Shown here piece by piece: positions 24,901 to 36,200 of a stretch of DNA of 64,000 nt. How positions within the stretch are numbered: the stretch's first letter is position 1; every line of letters begins with the position of its first letter. The translations under genes were made by a program, and so were the position numbers. The notes beneath the pieces were generated by a model that worked only from the letters and a program-made list of their open reading frames with translations, had not been told where the DNA came from and did not search any database. The stretch is taken from NCBI GenBank assembly GCA_015680685.1, contig MNCI01001077.1:762268-826267 (forward strand), given 5' to 3'. This DNA comes from Gnetum montanum. Lineage: Eukaryota; Streptophyta; Gnetopsida; Gnetales; Gnetaceae.

Positions 24901-25493
24901 TCTATGCATAAGTGAATGCTTCCGTTCTTCTTGGGGACTATAACCATGTTAGACACCCAATCAGGATAGTCAGTAGACTGAATGAAACCAACTTGATAAA
25001 GCCTAGTGATCTCATTTCAAACTGCCAGTGATACCTCAGGTTTGACCTTGCATGCTTTCTTTTTCACTGGTCTTAACTTGGGATCAAGTATAATGTTATG
25101 TTGAACAATGCGAGGATATAGTCCAGGCATGTCATTGTAAGACCAAGCGAATGCTTTCATGTTATCTTGAAGCACATGTTCTATGTCCTTAGCAAGTTGA
25201 GGTTGTAATAGTGTGCTCAATTTTAATACCTTAATGTCATCATCAGGCATAGTTATGGGGGTTTCCGTTAAAGGGTCTTTAGTGATGCTATCAGCTTCTA
25301 TGTCTAGAGATTTTGTCATACCTTCATAGCTGTCTAATGTTTGTTACATTGAGGCTACAAATATGTCACCTTTTGATGGACCTAAGTCGATAGAATTTAT
25401 GTTGATTTCTCTTGTGATCTTTCTGTATGTTCCATCGATGGTCAATGGTGTAAATAGATGCTTCCAATCTATCATGCTTGCTCCTGCCAATAA
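21996..25493 (-). pseudogene. Element D pol: RT, RNase H, second RNase H, integrase
   Basis: The exon begins after a splice acceptor at 25494, with ATG at 25485. RT: FAWSYNDMPG near its start, FPLPSID, MMPFGLKNASATYQ and an intact YVDD (24600-24611). The first RNase H is at about 24260-23900; the second has FDGAST, YEGLLRG and GDSQLVLNQ (about 23730-23330), the Tat hallmark. Integrase: HEGLCRGH zinc-finger half with the first Cys of the pair kept and the second read as Tyr, GLDII and TDNGPQF for two catalytic Asp, and lysine at 22536-22538 where Glu is expected. The GPYLV module and YLKPFYV end it at 21996. The 301-codon integrase frame (23120-22215) is the longest in the window. About a dozen stops elsewhere, many of them Trp/Gln/Arg to stop by transition. 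Confidence 0.92.
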
Positions 25494-25520
25494 ATAGGGA
25501 GGAAAATGAGCTAGGGGGTT
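25494..25520 (-). other. Splice acceptor before RT exon, element D
   Basis: The minus strand reads TTTTCCTCCCTATTTATTGG then CAG|GAGCAAGC. A pyrimidine-rich tract and AG are followed by an open frame that leads into RT. The same boundary is seen in B (7254/7255). A donor may lie near 32290 but is not clear. Confidence 0.55.
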
Positions 25521-25564
25521 GTTATGCTTTCCAGGAAATGTAAATCATGTGTACGTTTAACCGT

Positions 25565-25760
25565 GACTAAGGTATGTAGTGGTAGTTTATTGTCGTACCT
25601 GGATGCATGGTAGTTTAGGGCCATACCAGGCCTTGCCTATCAATTTATAGTCATAACGGGCTGATCATGATAGTTTAAGGCCTTACTGGGTCATCCGGTA
25701 GTTTAGGGCCATTTTGGGCCATCACGGCAGTTTAAGACCTTACCGGGCCATCATGGTAGT
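25565..25760 (-). repeat. Spacer array before RT, element D
   Basis: Plus strand shows five units such as GTAGTTTAGGGCCATTTTGG. It corresponds to 6770-7170 in B. Confidence 0.75.
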
Positions 25761-26640
25761 TTAATTGTAACTTACAATTCATGGTTAGAGTACATAGGTA
25801 TGTTTAGTGTACCTCATGGGGTCACATATACGTATATATGTATGTTGTTGGTTGTTTAGAATTCTAAGTACCAAGGGGTCATTAAAGGGGGTGTGAATAA
25901 TTGGTACATGTATGGTACATATGTACAGGGTTTTTTCTTATATTTTTTATGTTTTATGTTTCTTTTTGTTCATTTATGTTTATCAAAATAAGAATGGTAC
26001 TAGAGGCTAGGACATCATAGACCATAGGGACAGCATATGGGGTCTTTATTGTTATTTTTATATTTTATTTTTAAAGGGTCTTCACACCCTACAAAAGTGG
26101 GTCAACATGTACATGAATTTAGAACATGGATGCTGAGTGTTGGTCAAGATTTGTAAACATAGGACAAATCCCTAAATAGTAGGGATAGATCCTACAAAGG
26201 TGGGTCAACGCGTACATGAATTTGAAAAATGATAGTGTGGGTATAGATCAACGTTTATGGACAAAGGGGCAATGTCCTAGATAATTGGAAATGACTCCTA
26301 CTAAATAGGAACAGCATGCCCTAAACAAGAATCAATGTGCTAGATTGTAGGAAGGGTCTATGTGATCCTTACTTTGGCTAATTCTAACGTAATTTTGACT
26401 AGGATAAGAAGGTAAAAATAATAAATGTAAAATAGTTATGCATGAAAAATTAGTGGTTTACACTAAGTAAAACTGTAAATTCTTTGGGACATATAAAAGG
26501 CAAACTATAAAACTATGTAGAACTAAACCTTTCATCCTTATTCCAGCTTAAACCAGGCATTGATAGCGTAAAACCATCAAAATTGCATCATAGAAATATC
26601 AAAACTACAACATAAAATAAAGGGAGATAGAGGGCAGTGT
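25761..26640. other. AT-rich stretch with a 103-bp tandem repeat, element D
   Basis: Two copies of a unit of about 103 bp start near 26089 and 26191 (CCTACAAA(A/G)GTGGGTCAAC, then GTACATGAATTT). No coding signal. It lies within the inferred sense intron. Confidence 0.55.
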
Positions 26641-27700
26641 GAACCCAAGGACTGTAGGTCAGCGTAAACCTAAGGACTAGATCCAAAGAGCAACGTACAC
26701 CCAGAATATTGAACTGAAAGAGCTAGCGTAAACCCAAAACCCCAGCATCAAGCCAAGGAGTAGAGGCCAAGACTTCAGCGTGAATCCTAGGTCAGGGTCA
26801 GCATGCATCAAAAGCTCCAACATGAATAGGTCCATGGCAGTGTAAACCACCATTTCCATAGCATTGGGCCATCTATTTTCTAGATCTATGACAATATAGA
26901 TCAGATCCAGAGCATGCGGCACCAGATCTACGATCTACAAGCCCTGATCTGCAATATTTTAGACCAGATCTACAGTGTGCGTGGGTGGATCTACATTGAT
27001 CTGGGTGTCAACATTTAGATCTGCTTGGAACCCTCAGATTTCGGCTACAACATGCAAGATTCGTCGATAACCAGAGTCGCCAACATTCGGGCAAGATGGG
27101 CAAGGGAAAACAAGTAAAGGGCAACGAGAAGAAGGAGGGATCCCTAACCTTCGCTATGGAGAGTGATGAAACACTTCGAAACCTTTTCCAACCTATGATC
27201 CCTTCATGGCCTGGATCCCTGCACCAGTTAGCATCTGATCCGTATATCTAGATCTATTTTCTTTGCTGTTTTTATCAATTATTGTCCAGTTTTCTGCTAT
27301 TAGCGTATATGTTTTTCCTGGTAAATTTAGTCAACGTATGGGATCTTTGGCCAAGGTAGAGGTTGTGAAGCCAGTGTGCAGGCCATGATCCCAGTGTGTA
27401 AACTGTAAAAATGTTAAGTTCATATAGCGTATATGTACTTTTTTTGGTAAATTTTTGCTTAAGTTTTGGTGTCAGCGTGAAAGGTTTGGCTGGTATGCTC
27501 AGCGTGAACCTAACATGCCTAGCGTATAGAGGGCTATACGCCCAGCATGTGGTCTTCACATGCCCAGTGTGTGAGAAGGTCACATGCTCAAAGTATAGCC
27601 AAAAACCCTAAAAAAATTCTAAGTGTGAGAAGGTCACACGCTCAGCGTGTGGACCAAAAACCCAAAAATTTTCCAAGTGTTGCCACAGTGTAAACCTTGA
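26640..27700 (+). promoter_or_regulatory. Upstream region of the D antisense gene with U3-type words
   Basis: Repeated CAGCGTGAAC, ACGCCCAGCATGTGG and CACACGCTCAGCGTGTGG words, dense at 27360-27660, are the words of D's own LTR U3 and of its leader (36670-36990). The region precedes exon 1 of the antisense gene. No clear TATA box was found. Promoter role is inferred from position and from the parallel layout in B. Confidence 0.45.
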
Positions 27701-27962
27701 ATTTTTTGAAATTTTTCATATATTTCCTAGGTGTTAAACTAATGTCCAAAACTGAAATTTTCTAAGTGTTATGTGTGTAATGAGAATGAACCCTTTGCTG
27801 AGTGTTGAATATGAATTGTAAGTGTTAAATAATGTAAACTAAAATGTCGTATGTATCCACTGGGGTATGCAAATAGAATGTTCTTGTTAACAAATGTTGG
27901 TAGTTTAAGGCCATATCGAGCCATTTTTTATGTGTATGATGTACTTACTTTGATCTTTGACT

Positions 27963-30900
27963 TCATGCAGGGGTCTTAAACCTTTTTTGTTGGTCTTGGA
28001 GCTTGTTGGAGTGTTAGCGTGGTTTGGGGCCATTGATCCAGATGTACCTGCACCTGATATGATGAGTGGTCGAGACGGGTGGTGGTTTAGACCAGGTGCT
28101 AATGAATTCCTTACCTTCATCTTACAAGGGTTCAGTGTGGTTATATGGTCTCATTTAAGTGAGTAACTCACCCGAAGTGTACTTGAGACCATACTGCCAG
28201 GATCAGCTAGTGGCATTTTAGCCTTTGTGACTGATATAGATGAGGGATTTTTTAATGTTGGAGATGGTCCCGTTGAAGGGCCTAGGTCCACTCGTCCATT
28301 GACACGTGTGTGGAACATATCCACATGTAGCCATTACAACGTTAATAGCACTTTGTTCCTTGTTTCCCATGCACACACCTTGTTCAAAAATCCTCCTGGA
28401 ACAGTTTACAGGGCGGCAAGATAAGGGTGTTCAATATATATTTATTTTTTTCGTAGTGCTATATATTTTCTCATGTTTGAACCTTATGTTTTTGTAGACC
28501 TCAGCTCAATGAAGAGGGAGTATATCAAAGTGATGATGAACTTGCACTTGCTCGTACAGCCTTGGAGGCTTTCATGGCAGGTCCCACTTTACGGGGTGCT
28601 GTGTTGGCTCAAACCAAGGGGGTGATCATCCATTACCACAAGCAATACTCAAAGGCCTTTGCACATTGTGAGGCTCAAGGATGGCTACATGCATATTGGT
28701 CTCAAAATGTGCTAGTTTTTCCACGCGATGTTGATCTAGCTCCAAGTTTATCTAATCCATCGGCCAACAATAAGTGATGATGTTTTTATGCCTTTCATTT
28801 GTTTTATTACCTCATCGATTGTTGTGAGATTAATTTCCTATTTTCTTGTATACACAGTGGATGTTACTCCTAGTGGAGTTACAATCGCCACAGGCCGTAC
28901 CGAGGGTACTTTGGCTATGAAGTTTGGAGAAATCAAAGGTGCACAACAATGGTTGAATGATGAGGCATCGCCACATGTCATTGGTTTCTTGCGTGATGTT
29001 GGACTTATGGATTTGTTTACCACTCTAAACCCTAACATCCCTGTGACCGAGATGGTTGCTATTGTTGATTCATTTAATGCAACTATTACTTATTATAGCA
29101 CTCATACTCACGGGATATAAGTAGTTTTCCATCTGATGATAGCATTCTTTTCAGACCTCTTTGGTGTGCCGGTAGATGGGACAAGAGTAACATTTGATAG
29201 GGCTCAGGAAGAAAGTCATGTTGTTTGAGACCTGGAGGAATGGTTGGGTGTTATGAAGGGCTCTAAAGGATTCCCTATGTAGGAAAGATCCAAAGTGGTG
29301 CAAGTGAATGAATTGTACCCTTTCTTCAGAGCACGGGTTTTTCCCAAGTCTCTATCACGAGTTAAGACTCTTGGCCTAGAGCCTGTACGTATCATGCACA
29401 CGATTCTAGAGACTGGGATGCGCTACAACTGGGCACAGTTCTTGCTTTCAAGTTTCCACAGGGAGATAGTGCGATTATGTACAAAAATAAAGGCAAAATC
29501 CTATTTCAATTTCGCATTTTTTGTTTGTTATCTATGCTGACTAGCTGAATTTCTAGTTTTTCATGTAGATAACGAGTACATGTTGAGGGATCGTGGCCAG
29601 TTGTCTTGCCCATGGATATGCCACTTGTTTGAAATTACGAGGTCTTAGGATGTTCCTGAAGGTGTAGATGAATCAACTTCCATTATGACAGCGGACACAC
29701 TTGGTTATTCCATCTATACGCATGACAGCATAGGGTTGGAGCCAAGTAGTGTACCCTACACTGCTAGGAGAGTTGATCGGGTTATCAAGGAGGCAATCGG
29801 GAAGGGTAAGTCTAAGATTGAGAGACCTAAGCGCCCTAATGAAAGTGCTCCAGCAGCTGAACCACCAATGCTAAAGCGTATCAGGTTTAAGCTTTCGGAA
29901 TGTTGTAAGCACATTTGAGTCATTTTTTTTTATTTTGTTTTGTTATTATTTATATTTCACTAGCGTTATACTATGTGTGTTATCAGAACCAACTCCCGAA
30001 GTGAGGGAAAAGCTAGCTCCGATTGTAGAAGAGGAAGAAGAAATCACCACCAATCAAGGTGAGGAGGAAGCGCAAGTAGAGGAGCATATGGAGGATCTCG
30101 TAGGAGATCAAGATGAAGAAGATGCCATGATGGGAGAATTTTTCGAAGGAAATGTAGATGACCAAGAGGTGTTCGGTATGTTTTTCTATTCTTTTCTATT
30201 AGGCTTGCTTTGTTCTTATGAATTTTTGTTTAGGAGTTTGATTTTTTTTCTCATTTTTTGTTGTTGCAAGATCCTAATGTTGAAGCAAGGGCAACCTCTA
30301 GTGTTCAAAGTAGGGTACCGATGATGACAATACCTACAGAAGAGTCAACCCATGTTGAGGAAGAGTCTACGGATGAGCCCATCAGTTGGATCAAAATGCC
30401 AAGTAAGAAAGACTTCATTATGGGCATTGTCAACAAGGTGATTCATCGCATCCAAATGGCTCATCCTGAACTAGGTATGTACATTTTAGCATGTTGATTT
30501 CATGTTCTACATCTATTTCTATTGTCCATGTTTAATATATATTACTCTTGTATTGATAGGTGATCAGCTAAGGTGGAAACCGTCTGAAGCAACCCACATT
30601 GATGCTTTTCCTCAACTCCCTTCAGAGATTGAGCAAGTACCAAGAAAGATCTACGATGAGGTGGTAGGATGTGTTGTACATAATGCCAAATCTCTTTGGT
30701 CTTGCAAATGCTCCATAGAATAGTTGTGGTTGAGAGTTCAGGCGGCCGAAAAGGAAATTGCAAAACTAGCGGTGGAAAGAAATGACTATAAGTCACGTTA
30801 TGACTTCACGACTACTAGATTGTCAAGAGATGGTACATGGCGAACTTCCAAAGTTACCTACACAAGATATTGGAATCTATTGAATCGTCAGGTAACTATG

Positions 30901-31538
30901 ACTCAGGAGTTAGGTGAGCGAAAAGCAGAAATTGACTTGCTCAATATCAAGTGTTAAGATTGGAAAGCTTTCGTTTTTAAAGTATGAAAATGGGATCAAG
31001 ATTAGAAGAACCACAAGCATCAATATAATTCGTTGTTAAAAGATGCATCTGTAGGACAGCATCGGATGGAAATTTTCATAGAGGGATTAGGCCTACGATC
31101 CTCTCTTGATACGTTTGTTAAACATACTGTTGTGGAGATGGAATCTCCTAAGAGATTGATCACAATAGCTTCATGGGAGGTTTCCATAGGTGAATTTCCT
31201 CTTAAGTGTCCTATGTGGACTACTGTGTACAATGGTAAGGTCATACCCGATGTTGACTTAGGCCTTGATGAAATGGATTGGTCTAGTATGCCAGAAGAAG
31301 AGATCCTACGTTGACTAGAGTTTGGCTTAAGAGCTTCCTCTTTCGTGAGTGTTCAATCTTGTAACATTTTTTTGTTCTTTTCTTCGAAATGTTATCCTTT
31401 GACTTGGTGACTGATTTTTTCCTATTATTGTTACAGGGTCATGGTGGCAATGATGGTGATGAAGGTGGCCCTAGTGGAGTGGGGCAAGATGATGCGAAGG
31501 AGCCTAACGATCAAGCTCATCCTAGATTTGATGCCTAG
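27963..31538 (+). pseudogene. Antisense gene of element D: inactive FCP1/NIF-type HAD domain, plant transposon domain, coiled coil
   Basis: Eight inferred exons: 27963-28420, 28498-28769, 28858-about 29490, 29569-29904, 29987-30175, 30271-30474, 30560-31344, 31437-31538. Exons 1-2 follow the plant FCP1-like phosphatase order: LLVLELVGVL (motif I, ELV for DxD/N), FRPGANEFL, VVIWSHLS (motif II), STLFLVSHAHTLFKNPP (motif IV, DD lost), then DDELALARTALEAF. Exon 3 has LMDLFTTLNPNIP, SDLFGVPVDG and EEWLG, a plant transposon protein domain; exon 4 has QLSCPWICHLFE. Exon 5 is very acidic. Exon 7 is a coiled coil with KSLWSCK before it. Five in-frame stops, so dead now. Two donors read AT for GT. B and I hold homologous copies in the same place. 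The true start may be in an exon upstream, since TGCAG precedes exon 1. Confidence 0.8.
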
Positions 31539-31969
31539 TTTTGATTTGATGTTTTTTTGTTAAAGTGATTATGTATACGAACTATGTATTGTGTGGAGAC
31601 ATTGTGCTAAGTTGTAATTTGACTTTGATACATTTATATAATTTTTCGGTTGATTTTTCTGTTATTCATTTTTTTTGTTTGAATTTTGAGTTTGTTTGAA
31701 CATTGATAAGCATAGACTTGAAGTGAAAATCTTTTTGTTCTTTTGGTTGTTTAAATGTAAACACGATGCAGTAGTGTAAAATGTGTTTGTTCATTTTGTT
31801 GTGTAAGTGTAATGCATGAAGTAAGGATACAAGTAGGAATGTAATTGTAATTGAAGCATAAGCATGTAAAAGGGGAATGTGAAGGAAAACTGTAACTAAT
31901 AACACAACAATGTAAGCATAAATTCAAATAGTGAACTTGAATTGAGAGAAAACATATATAAGAAAATGC

Positions 31970-32245
31970 TCTAGTTTGAGGCCATTTCTGACCATGTGCA
32001 CATGTGTATCAGTTTAAAGTCATGATAGACTGTAGTCTTGATGTTCTAGTTTAAGGCCATTTTGGGCCCCATGCACTAGTTTAAGGTCATTTTGGGCCAT
32101 GTGTAAACAAGAGAAGTTTCAAGTGATACTGGTGGGTTTCTTGGTAAGCCGACCATTTCTAGCCATGGCTAGTTTTATGTCATTGTGGACATGTGATAGT
32201 TTAACATCATTTCAGATGATGAATGTACTTTAACATCATTTTGGA
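31970..32245 (-). repeat. Spacer array after protease, element D
   Basis: Plus strand shows CTAGTTTGAGGCCATTTCTG and six similar units. It separates the protease from the 3' end of the antisense gene, as 60905-61060 does in element I. Confidence 0.75.
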
Positions 32246-32304
32246 CGATGAATGTGTGTCAACTGTTTAGTAATTTTTTGATTTTTCTTAATTTAATGTT
32301 AGGA

Positions 32305-33277
32305 GTGGAATAGGTATCATTCTATACTCAGCGTCCCCTTCACTGATCACGTTGAATGGTAATTCAGCCCAAGGGACATCTAGTGGAACAGGCTCTATGT
32401 TGGTATCTTCTAGTGTTTCCGTATGTATAGTAGTTTCTATGTTTGCTGTAATTTATATGTTAGGTGGTGTATGTACAGTTTCAGGTTTGGGTGTTTCTAT
32501 GCTAGGTAAAGTTTCTTTTACGTTTGATGGATCACTGTTTACTGATTGCATGTACCTTTGTTTTTCCTTTGTGTTATCCTTTTGTTTTGGTTGTTTGGTA
32601 GTTGGTTTCAGTTTGTCAAGAATGTTGTCATCTTGTTTAAGCTCTTCAAACTTAACCTCCGAGCCTTGGTTTATATCTGTATGTAACGAGATGGTAGATG
32701 TAGCAGCATCCCCATGTATGATGATTTTAGCACCTTCATAAGGCAGGTGAATCTCTTGGTGTATTGGGGAAGAGACTACTTTCACTTGAGTCAGCTAGGA
32801 TCTTCCTAATATTAAATTGAACCCTGGCATCTCATCGATGACAACGAAGTTAGTTGATGTGGGGAATCGATCCATTGCTATAAATTCCAAAGTTATGGTG
32901 CCATTTACTACTAGGTGTGATCCACTAAATGATTTTAAACATGTGGTGGAGGTTGTTCTAATTAGTTCTGTAAGCCCTAATTGTTCAATGATGGGATAAG
33001 GTACTACGTTTGTGGTAACTCCATCATCTACATGCACTCTATGTATTTTGAATTGATTTACTTGTATCGTTATGAACATAGGTGCTATTGTTACTTCTCC
33101 TATTTTCTCATCAATTTTGATGTTGTCAGTGTGGAAGCCTAGTGATTTAGAAGTTGATCCTTGAGGCGAATACATTACCACATGAATAGAAGGTTCATTT
33201 GGAGGTAAGTCTTTGCTTACGGGGATTGATGTCAACATGCGTACTAGGGCTTCGCAATGAGTTTGATAAGTTAACAT
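32305..33277 (-). pseudogene. Element D aspartic protease and C-terminal linker
   Basis: The frame 33277-32795 (160 codons) has VHVDDGVTTNVVP (catalytic VDDG at 33020-33031), FPTSTNFVVIDEMP and FNLILGRSWL, the usual end of a retroviral-type protease. The linker continues to about 32305 with SSPIHQEIHLPYEG and PWAELPF, both also in element I. D-D-G replaces the common D-S/T-G; related plant elements with DDG exist as far as I recall. It would cut the gag-pol polyprotein. Confidence 0.88.
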
Positions 33278-33299
33278 CAGGTCGTATAGGATTAATGAA

Positions 33300-36200
33300 G
33301 TATTTTTTTGTTTAAGTGCCTACGTAACCTGTGTTAGGGCTATTAATAAATCTTTACCATTAGGTGTATGCTTGTTAGTGGTTACCTGGTCCATCGGGCC
33401 CAACAGTTTTATCTCATGTGTAGCTGGTTTGACGTTTTCTTCTACAACCATTGATTTGGATGTATCATGTATTCCTAATGATTCTCCCTTATAGCTTGTG
33501 TTCGGTTCATTAGTAGGTGATTTCATGGGTACTGCACTTAATGGAGTAAGTTGTTGATGTTCCTTCTCCAAGCGTTCCCATGTGAGCCTGTTTGCTAGGC
33601 GTTCCCGCGTGCAGCGTGGGGGAACAGTTGATTTCTGAACATTGGGTTGCTTTGGAACCCGTATGACCTATGGAGTAGGATGGAGTTGCGGTTGGATGGT
33701 TGAAGGCGGTTGAGTGTCAGGCTACCTACGCACCCTGACAACATATGGGGTTGGCCTAGTAGACGGTTGAGGTGCAGAGGGTTGGTTATCAGGATGCTTA
33801 GGCACCCTAACAACATACGGGATTGGTCTATTTTGTGTTTGTAGAGTGGAAGATTAATGGTTATCAAGATGTTTGGGTATCCTAACAACATATGGAGTTG
33901 GTCTAGTTGGGGGTTATACCTTCGTAGTTGCAACCGCAGGTGTCACCCGGAGTACAAAGGGAGTGGGTCGAGTAGGTGGTTGTGTGTTTGTGGTAGTAGT
34001 AGTAGGAGGTACATGCACTACGTATGGTTTAGCTTGCGGTGGTATGGTAGAGGTTGCCACTGTAGGAGGTACTTGGATGACATAGGGTCTTTGCGGGGTA
34101 GGCGGGTTATATGGAGGGTATGATGATTGAGATGCAGGTGTTTGTGTAGTAGGAGCAGTACGAACTACAAAGGTTCTCCTAGGTGTTTGTTGTTCATTAT
34201 CTAAATAAATGGTGTTAATCCTAGGTGCTTCTTGTTTTCTATCTAAGTAGATAGTGTTAATTACGTATGGTGCTTCCTTAGTATTTAGTGGGTATTTATA
34301 TACACCCATGGATTGGTTTTGCGGTTCAACTGGGTTGGACTCATCAAAATTTATTTTTCCCCTATCTATCATTCATTGAATGTCTTATTTCAGGGTGAAA
34401 CAAAAATCAGTACCATGTCCATTACACTGATGGTACTCACAAAACCTATCTAGCCTGAAGCTTTTTGGGATAGGAGGCTTGTTAGGTGTATCCAAGCTTG
34501 GATTCTTGACCAATTCACAGAATCGATCATGTTTTTGAATGGCTGTTGGAGACATCTGCTTGTGTTTCATCATTCCAGCCTTCAAAACTTGGTCAAACAA
34601 TTGAGAAGGCTTCATAGGTAGTGGTGTGTATTGAGAGGAATCTTTCCTCTCAAAGTTTCGGGCATGACCTATTGTAGCAGTTTGTGATGTAGACGGTTTG
34701 GGTGCAGTAGTGGGAGCAAATCTAGCATAGTTAGTAGGGCCAATAGGCAGTTTGCCTTATTGTCCCATACTTGTTTGTTGTGTTTTTGCTATTGCTACTA
34801 CAGTTGCCTAAGCCTTTTCTTTATCTTTTTTGCTATGTTGGTTTTTAAAGGCTGAATGGCTGGGGTCATGACTATTTTGTGCAGCTTCTTCAATATTCTT
34901 TATTTGTACAAATTCTTGGATAAGAGTGTGTGCATTAAGATAGTATAATTCAGACTTTACAAAATCATTAATGGCCCCCTTTAGAATAGTGAGGAGATAA
35001 GTCTCCGGGATTGGCTCATGGAGCTCATTGAGGGCAGCACTCCACCGTTGGATAAATTTTTGAACAGGTTCAAGCAGTGCTTGCTTGACCTGTATGAGGC
35101 TATCAAGCGTTGCTTTAGGCTTCAAGTNAGAGTTTTGGGGCAAATCCCAATACCGGTAAAGTGCTCTCCCTATGAGAGACATGGGGAACACTCGCAAGAT
35201 GGCATGTGGCCATGCCTGAAGCAACACACACTCTAGTCTAAATGTTACAAGATGGGCATTGGGGTCTATTTTCCCATTGTATTTAGTTAACGTGGGTAAG
35301 GAAACACCCTTAGGTAATGTTAGAGGTGGAACTAAAGAGCTGATAGGGTCATCCTGATAGAAATCTACTATCTTAAGCTCTTCATCGGTAGCTATTTTGA
35401 GGCGCTTGACCTCATCAATTAGCTCTTGCATCAATTTTTTGGTTTTAGCCCAGTCTTGGGCACTCGATAAAGGGGTAGGTTGGTCATGTTGTGTAGTGTG
35501 CAAGTTAGATTGTTGTACAGTGGGCAGGAAAGAAGAAAGTTGAGTGGTTAGAAGTTGCATTTGTGGAATACCTATGGTGGGTGCCACTAAGGGCAGCATA
35601 CCATAAGAATTAGGTTATTGTTGTTGTTGTTGTTGCTACTATTGAGGTTGAGGTATGTTCATAGGTGGAATTGTAGGAGGTGGTATATTGCAATGAGGGA
35701 GTTGATGTGCTTGCATGTTAGTCACAACCCACTATCCCATTATGATTTGTGAGGGAACACCCTGAACTTGTTGAGTTGAAGTGGTGAAGGATGTCCCTTG
35801 GTCTTGTATTTGTGGTATATAGTGAGTGGATGTAGAAGTAGGTATCACAGACGGCATCCCGATCACTCAGGATGGGAAGGTCAATCCTACATTAGTTTGA
35901 GGGGGGTGTTGTTGTGGTTGTATTTGTAAGAGAGGGGATAACGTGGTGACTGGAGGAATAGTGTTGATGGGTAAACTGAATTGAGTATCGGTCACGGGAA
36001 AAGTGGGAATAAGAGTGGATGGTTCCTGTTGAGGCACATGTGCTTGAGTGGTTTTAAATGAATGGAGGGACATGGTCTCCCCTGTGAAAGGATGAAACAA
36101 TGGGTTTGTGTAAGTATGTGAACTGAGAGTATGGTACGAATCCTCATGTTCGGATTAAGCTGCAAAGTCATCCTCCTCTTCTGATTGAGGATTTACCATG

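Noticed and set aside
28858-29230. An intron at 29118-29155 in the D antisense gene
   Set aside because: TTTTCAG looked like an acceptor, but copy B runs through the same stretch at equal length with matching residues (VVF...DQFGVP), so it is coding with a decayed Trp codon.
33857-34123. Gly/Val/Arg-rich plus-strand frames
   Set aside because: Shadow of the Thr/Pro-rich part of gag on the minus strand.
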